64,000 nt of DNA, taken from positions 11,902,880 to 11,966,879 of the forward strand of contig CM041538.1 of NCBI GenBank assembly GCA_023238725.1, in the 5' to 3' direction. The stretch comes from Scortum barcoo (taxonomy: Eukaryota; Chordata; Actinopteri; Centrarchiformes; Terapontidae). Below the pieces are notes generated by a model. The model worked only from the letters and a program-made list of their open reading frames with translations, made no database searches and had not been told where the DNA came from. The translations under genes were made by a program, and so were the position numbers. Numbering within the stretch: position 1 is the stretch's first letter; every line of letters begins with the position of its first letter. This document shows positions 60,487 to 64,000 of the stretch, one piece after another.

Positions 60487-63405
60487 TCTGTGATTGTGCA
60501 GCCTGACAACCTGCTGTTCTTCTCATCACACCAGCCATATAGCTGGAGTGAAACCAAATGCACTCTGCATATCCTTGAGATCTAATAAATATGTTGAACG
60601 CATTTCATCCCTCATAAAACATTTGCAAAGCTGATTTTTGGAATATTTTGAAAACCTGCATTGTTTATTTCAATGTTTTTCTGACAGGCTTTTCTTATCT
60701 GCCTTTGCTGACATATTACAGACATGTCTACATCAGTGGAATGACATGAAAAGGGGTCTGGTAGGAATGTATATGGTGTCACTTGTGTGCTCATGCGATT
60801 TACACGTGTCTTCTATCAAAAACAGGGACCCACTCATGGAAAATACTCCATAACCCTACGAGCAGTCACAAACTCCAGAGTGCCTTCAACTCTGTAGTTA
60901 TGAGTCTGACTCACTCAATCGGTTGCACAATTGATTCTTGTACAAAACCCTACTATTACCAAGATCCAAAAGTCAGCATGAAGGTCTAATATGGTATTTG
61001 GAAGCAATAGGGACAGAGTGATAGAGGGAGTGAGGCAGTGGGTCAAAAGAAAGGTGCATCCAGTATTAAAGATGATGTGGGCGTGATATCCCTGCAGCAA
61101 TCAAAACATAAAAACAAGTCTCAGAGTTCTGGGGATGCAGTAAAAGTTTCTCTGACAAATTAGGGAATATTTACTTACTGTACATTTTTACACTTCCTGT
61201 GGCTCAAGTCTGAATTCAGTGCGGTCACAACAGAAGCAAAAAACCTTATTCATGACAGTGCTGTGGTTTTAAAGGTTGTGCCGTTAATGTCAAGCTGTGC
61301 GGTATGTCAAGAGGTCCGCGGGTTCAGATTTCAACCTGGGAAAATAGCTGAATACAGTATAATGGCCTAAAACAACCACTGACCATGGCTTACACCTGTG
61401 ATAGTGTATTTTAATCAACTCCAATGTGTATATTCTGAATTACAAGACAGGGAATATCATGGAAAGGTACTGAAGCATTCATCTGTATTTCATATCTAAT
61501 ATAGAGACCAGTCACCACCCCCAGCATGCCTATATTGCTTTATGAAAACCAATATTGTTTGCATGAAATACTGTAATGAGTTTCATTTACACTGACACGA
61601 TTTTGCCTCTCTTTTTCTGCGTTTTCATCAAAATACTCACCACCTCTGACTGGAATGCAAATGATTTCATTGCTAAGTCAGTGGTATTTGAATTGTTTCA
61701 TTTCAAAATGCTGATAGGAGAAACTGTTACTTGTAATTCCTCACAGAGTAGTTCAAAAATACCCATCATCTTCAACCATGTCACTGTTTTATAGCAGAAA
61801 GTAAAATACAACTGCTAACTTCGGTGTTTCTCCAGAGCAAAGCTTGCACAGTGAAACGGCAAAATGTAGCAATGAAATAAATATTTCTCCAGGACAAAGG
61901 TTACACATTGTAACATTAGGTCTTTGTGTACAGGCACAGTCCTCTAGACTATACAGGTATGTCCACTCCTGCATGACAGCGCAGTGGAATTTGTATGTAT
62001 TGGCTTGACCTTGTCACCCTTAATCACTAAATGCAAACCTCAGACCACGGTTATAATGGGTCGCTCGCCGAGAAGAAGAAGAAAAGACACAGCCAACCTT
62101 GATTAAATGAAACTGTCTCATTTGTTGTGTTCCTATTTCTGCCGTAATAAGAAAGCTGATGCCATGTTAGTACTGTAGAAGGGCCAGTCCTAGAGGGGTC
62201 CCGATTGAATGAAGTGGCACAAGAGTTATCGCAGGTCTAGTTTAGCCTGAGTAAGAGGACTAATTCCATCAGTATCATCGGTACAGTTTACAACTAGAAA
62301 CCACACAGCAGGGAACAATGCAGTCATCCACTTACTTCCCCATTGCTGGAACAGGACCCAGTCGGTGTGTGTGTTTGTGTGTTTCTAGGACATAATCTAG
62401 ATGAGGTGGGAAGATATGTTCCCCCCAATGTCAAAATAAAAAAGAGAGGAATGAAACAAGACATCTCTGATTCTGTTTTATCTTCTGCATGGAGACAGCC
62501 TGGATGAGTTTATTTGTTTGCGCCTCTGAACTCCGCCAACCTGGTGGTCACTGTTGCTTTGGTGTGGTTTTACAGCAAGATTTCCATCGGGGAAAGCTTG
62601 AAATAATTTCACGAACAAACAGTCTGGCATTTCTGAGCTGAAAAGCGAACAGTGCCATGACATCAAATAAAGAAAACTGCACATTAACCCTTTCAGGACC
62701 CCGAGCATGCCAGCTGTTCCAGTACAGTCTGTCAAAGTGATGACATTGTCGGGTCATATAGGTTATGTTCTGCTGAAAAAAAGATACCAAACATTGGCAT
62801 GGTAAACATTTTTAAAGGCAAAATCAAAAGTATTCAGAAATGGCCTAAATTGCCCAAGACGCCCAAGGTTAAGTAATATTTCTCATTTTTTGTTTAGAGC
62901 TGTAGGAGTTTGCCCAGAGTTTTACCAAGGAGCAGTCTAATTTAACCTCCTATTCAGCAGTTATTTTACTATTCCAGTTCCGGTAATATTCAGCAGTGTT
63001 ATTTAGCGGTGCTAATTCATTTTTTTCAAATTTTTCTACTTTCTATGTTTATGTTTTTTTACACCAGCATATCAAGACAAGTTCCTTAAATGTGATAATC
63101 TACTTGGAAATAAACTTGATTCTGACGACATTTATTCATGTTCAGTGTGCAGACAGCTAGTGTTTGTGCAGCATCGAACTGCATAGACTGCCAGTATATG
63201 AAGCGCACACACACAGCAAGGCGCAACATTTGGTTCGCTGGTGTAAGGTGGGGAGGGATCCTCTCTCGCAGTGTTTTAGTAACCTTCAAATGCATTTACT
63301 GCTTTCATCTCACTGTGTCATGACTCACACTTGTGGCTTAAACTGCTTTCTTCTTCCTCTCTTACATTCTCCTATCGCTCTTCTCTGTCTTTTCTTCATT
63401 CTCGC
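60487..63405. other. Gene-free DNA
   Basis: No gene is recognised. A B-box-like GGGTTCAGATTTCAACC near 61320 is too imperfect to call a SINE with confidence. Confidence 0.5.
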
Positions 63406-63448
63406 TGTATGTATGTATGTGTATGTGTGTGTGTGTGTGTGCGTGTGT
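63406..63448 (+). repeat. (GTAT)n/(GT)n compound microsatellite
   Basis: GTAT units grade into an uninterrupted GT run ending in GCGTGTGT. Confidence 0.97.
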
Positions 63449-63627
63449 TCCTCAAACACTCCACCCCTTTACACTCCCCCTGACTTTCCATAACTTAGAA
63501 TCTCAGGTTTAGTAACAAACCACTGCTCTTTCATTCATTTTTCATATCACACTTTTTTTTGCTTTTTTTTTGTTTTTTGCTCAAAAGATAGAGGAGAGAC
63601 AGTACGTGTGTTTGCGCGTGTATGTGT
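63449..63627. other. Gene-free DNA
   Basis: T-rich runs at about 63551-63577; otherwise nothing recognisable. Confidence 0.5.
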
Positions 63628-63656
63628 GGGTGGTGGTGGTGGTAGTGGTAGTGGGG
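63628..63656 (+). repeat. (GGT)n microsatellite
   Basis: GGT/AGT units in series; explains the threonine-rich minus-strand frame at 63581-63802. Confidence 0.9.
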
Positions 63657-64000
63657 TGCTTAGGGAGTGCCTGAGGCGAGACAGAATGTAAGCACAGCAT
63701 GAGTAATGAAATAATGAGTGAAATATAAAAGGACAAGGCGGGCCGTGCTCTCTCTATCCGAGGGCCGACAGGTGTTTGCTGGAGCGCTGGTGCAGAATCC
63801 ATTAGAAGGGCTGTCGGAGGACGGCTGCCAAGAAGTGAGGGTGCTGTAATTACGAGGCGTTCGTGTCAAGACAATGCTTCATTCGTCATTCACGTGCCAT
63901 TAGAAGGAAACACAAAAGGGTGGCAGTGGGGTCTATTGGCCTACTGTCTATTGTGACCTTTTACTCTTTCTTCTCACCAAAGCTAAGTTTTGAATGGACA
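63657..64000. other. Gene-free DNA to window end
   Basis: Even composition around 63740-63890 hints at a regulatory patch, but nothing specific is recognised. Confidence 0.4.

Noticed and set aside
61290..61380. B-box-like GGGTTCAGATTTC
   Set aside because: Imperfect and isolated; no other SINE parts.

Overview
The window reads as non-coding nuclear DNA from a vertebrate, most likely a teleost fish. The reasons are its repeat content: a decayed Tc1/mariner element of the fish type, a piggyBac remnant with TTAA ends, a tRNA-derived SINE with the tail usual in fish, a solo LTR of the gypsy-like kind common in fish, tails and a reverse-transcriptase relic of non-LTR retrotransposons, and many microsatellites. 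No bacterial signatures, operons, intact tRNA or rRNA genes, or CRISPR arrays are seen. No protein-coding gene can be called with confidence. The reading frames of 60 to 150 codons look like chance frames in AT-rich DNA, frames through microsatellites, or transposon debris.

Layout. 1-1419: Tc1/mariner copy, cut by the window edge. 1420-9714: unique DNA with one unexplained coding-like patch (6087-6611) and a CA microsatellite. 9715-9990: tail of a non-LTR element, minus strand. 9991-18862: unique DNA with several patches of even composition that look like conserved non-coding elements. 18863-19552: solo LTR. 19553-28497: unique DNA, with a long CTAT microsatellite at 21341-21465. 28498-28679: SINE with perfect 16-base target duplications. 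29231-30610: piggyBac remnant with perfect 20-base ends and a broken transposase on the minus strand. 30611-40599: unique DNA, with a GC-richer patch at 34676-35048 holding a perfect CRE and a short ATG frame. 40600-42620: SINE relic, promoter/exon-like patch, GA/CT tract and a second non-LTR tail. 42621-55069: unique DNA with a possible first exon near 44972, a G-quadruplex cluster near 47737 and three enhancer-like patches. 55070-55345: L2-type reverse-transcriptase relic. 55346-64000: unique DNA with GT and GGT microsatellites.

No set of genes works together here. The likeliest setting is a long intron or a gene desert beside a developmentally regulated gene, which is inference only. The best-supported features are the mobile elements. 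The most useful things to test are the enhancer-like patches and the three or four possible first exons. I found no convincing undescribed system.
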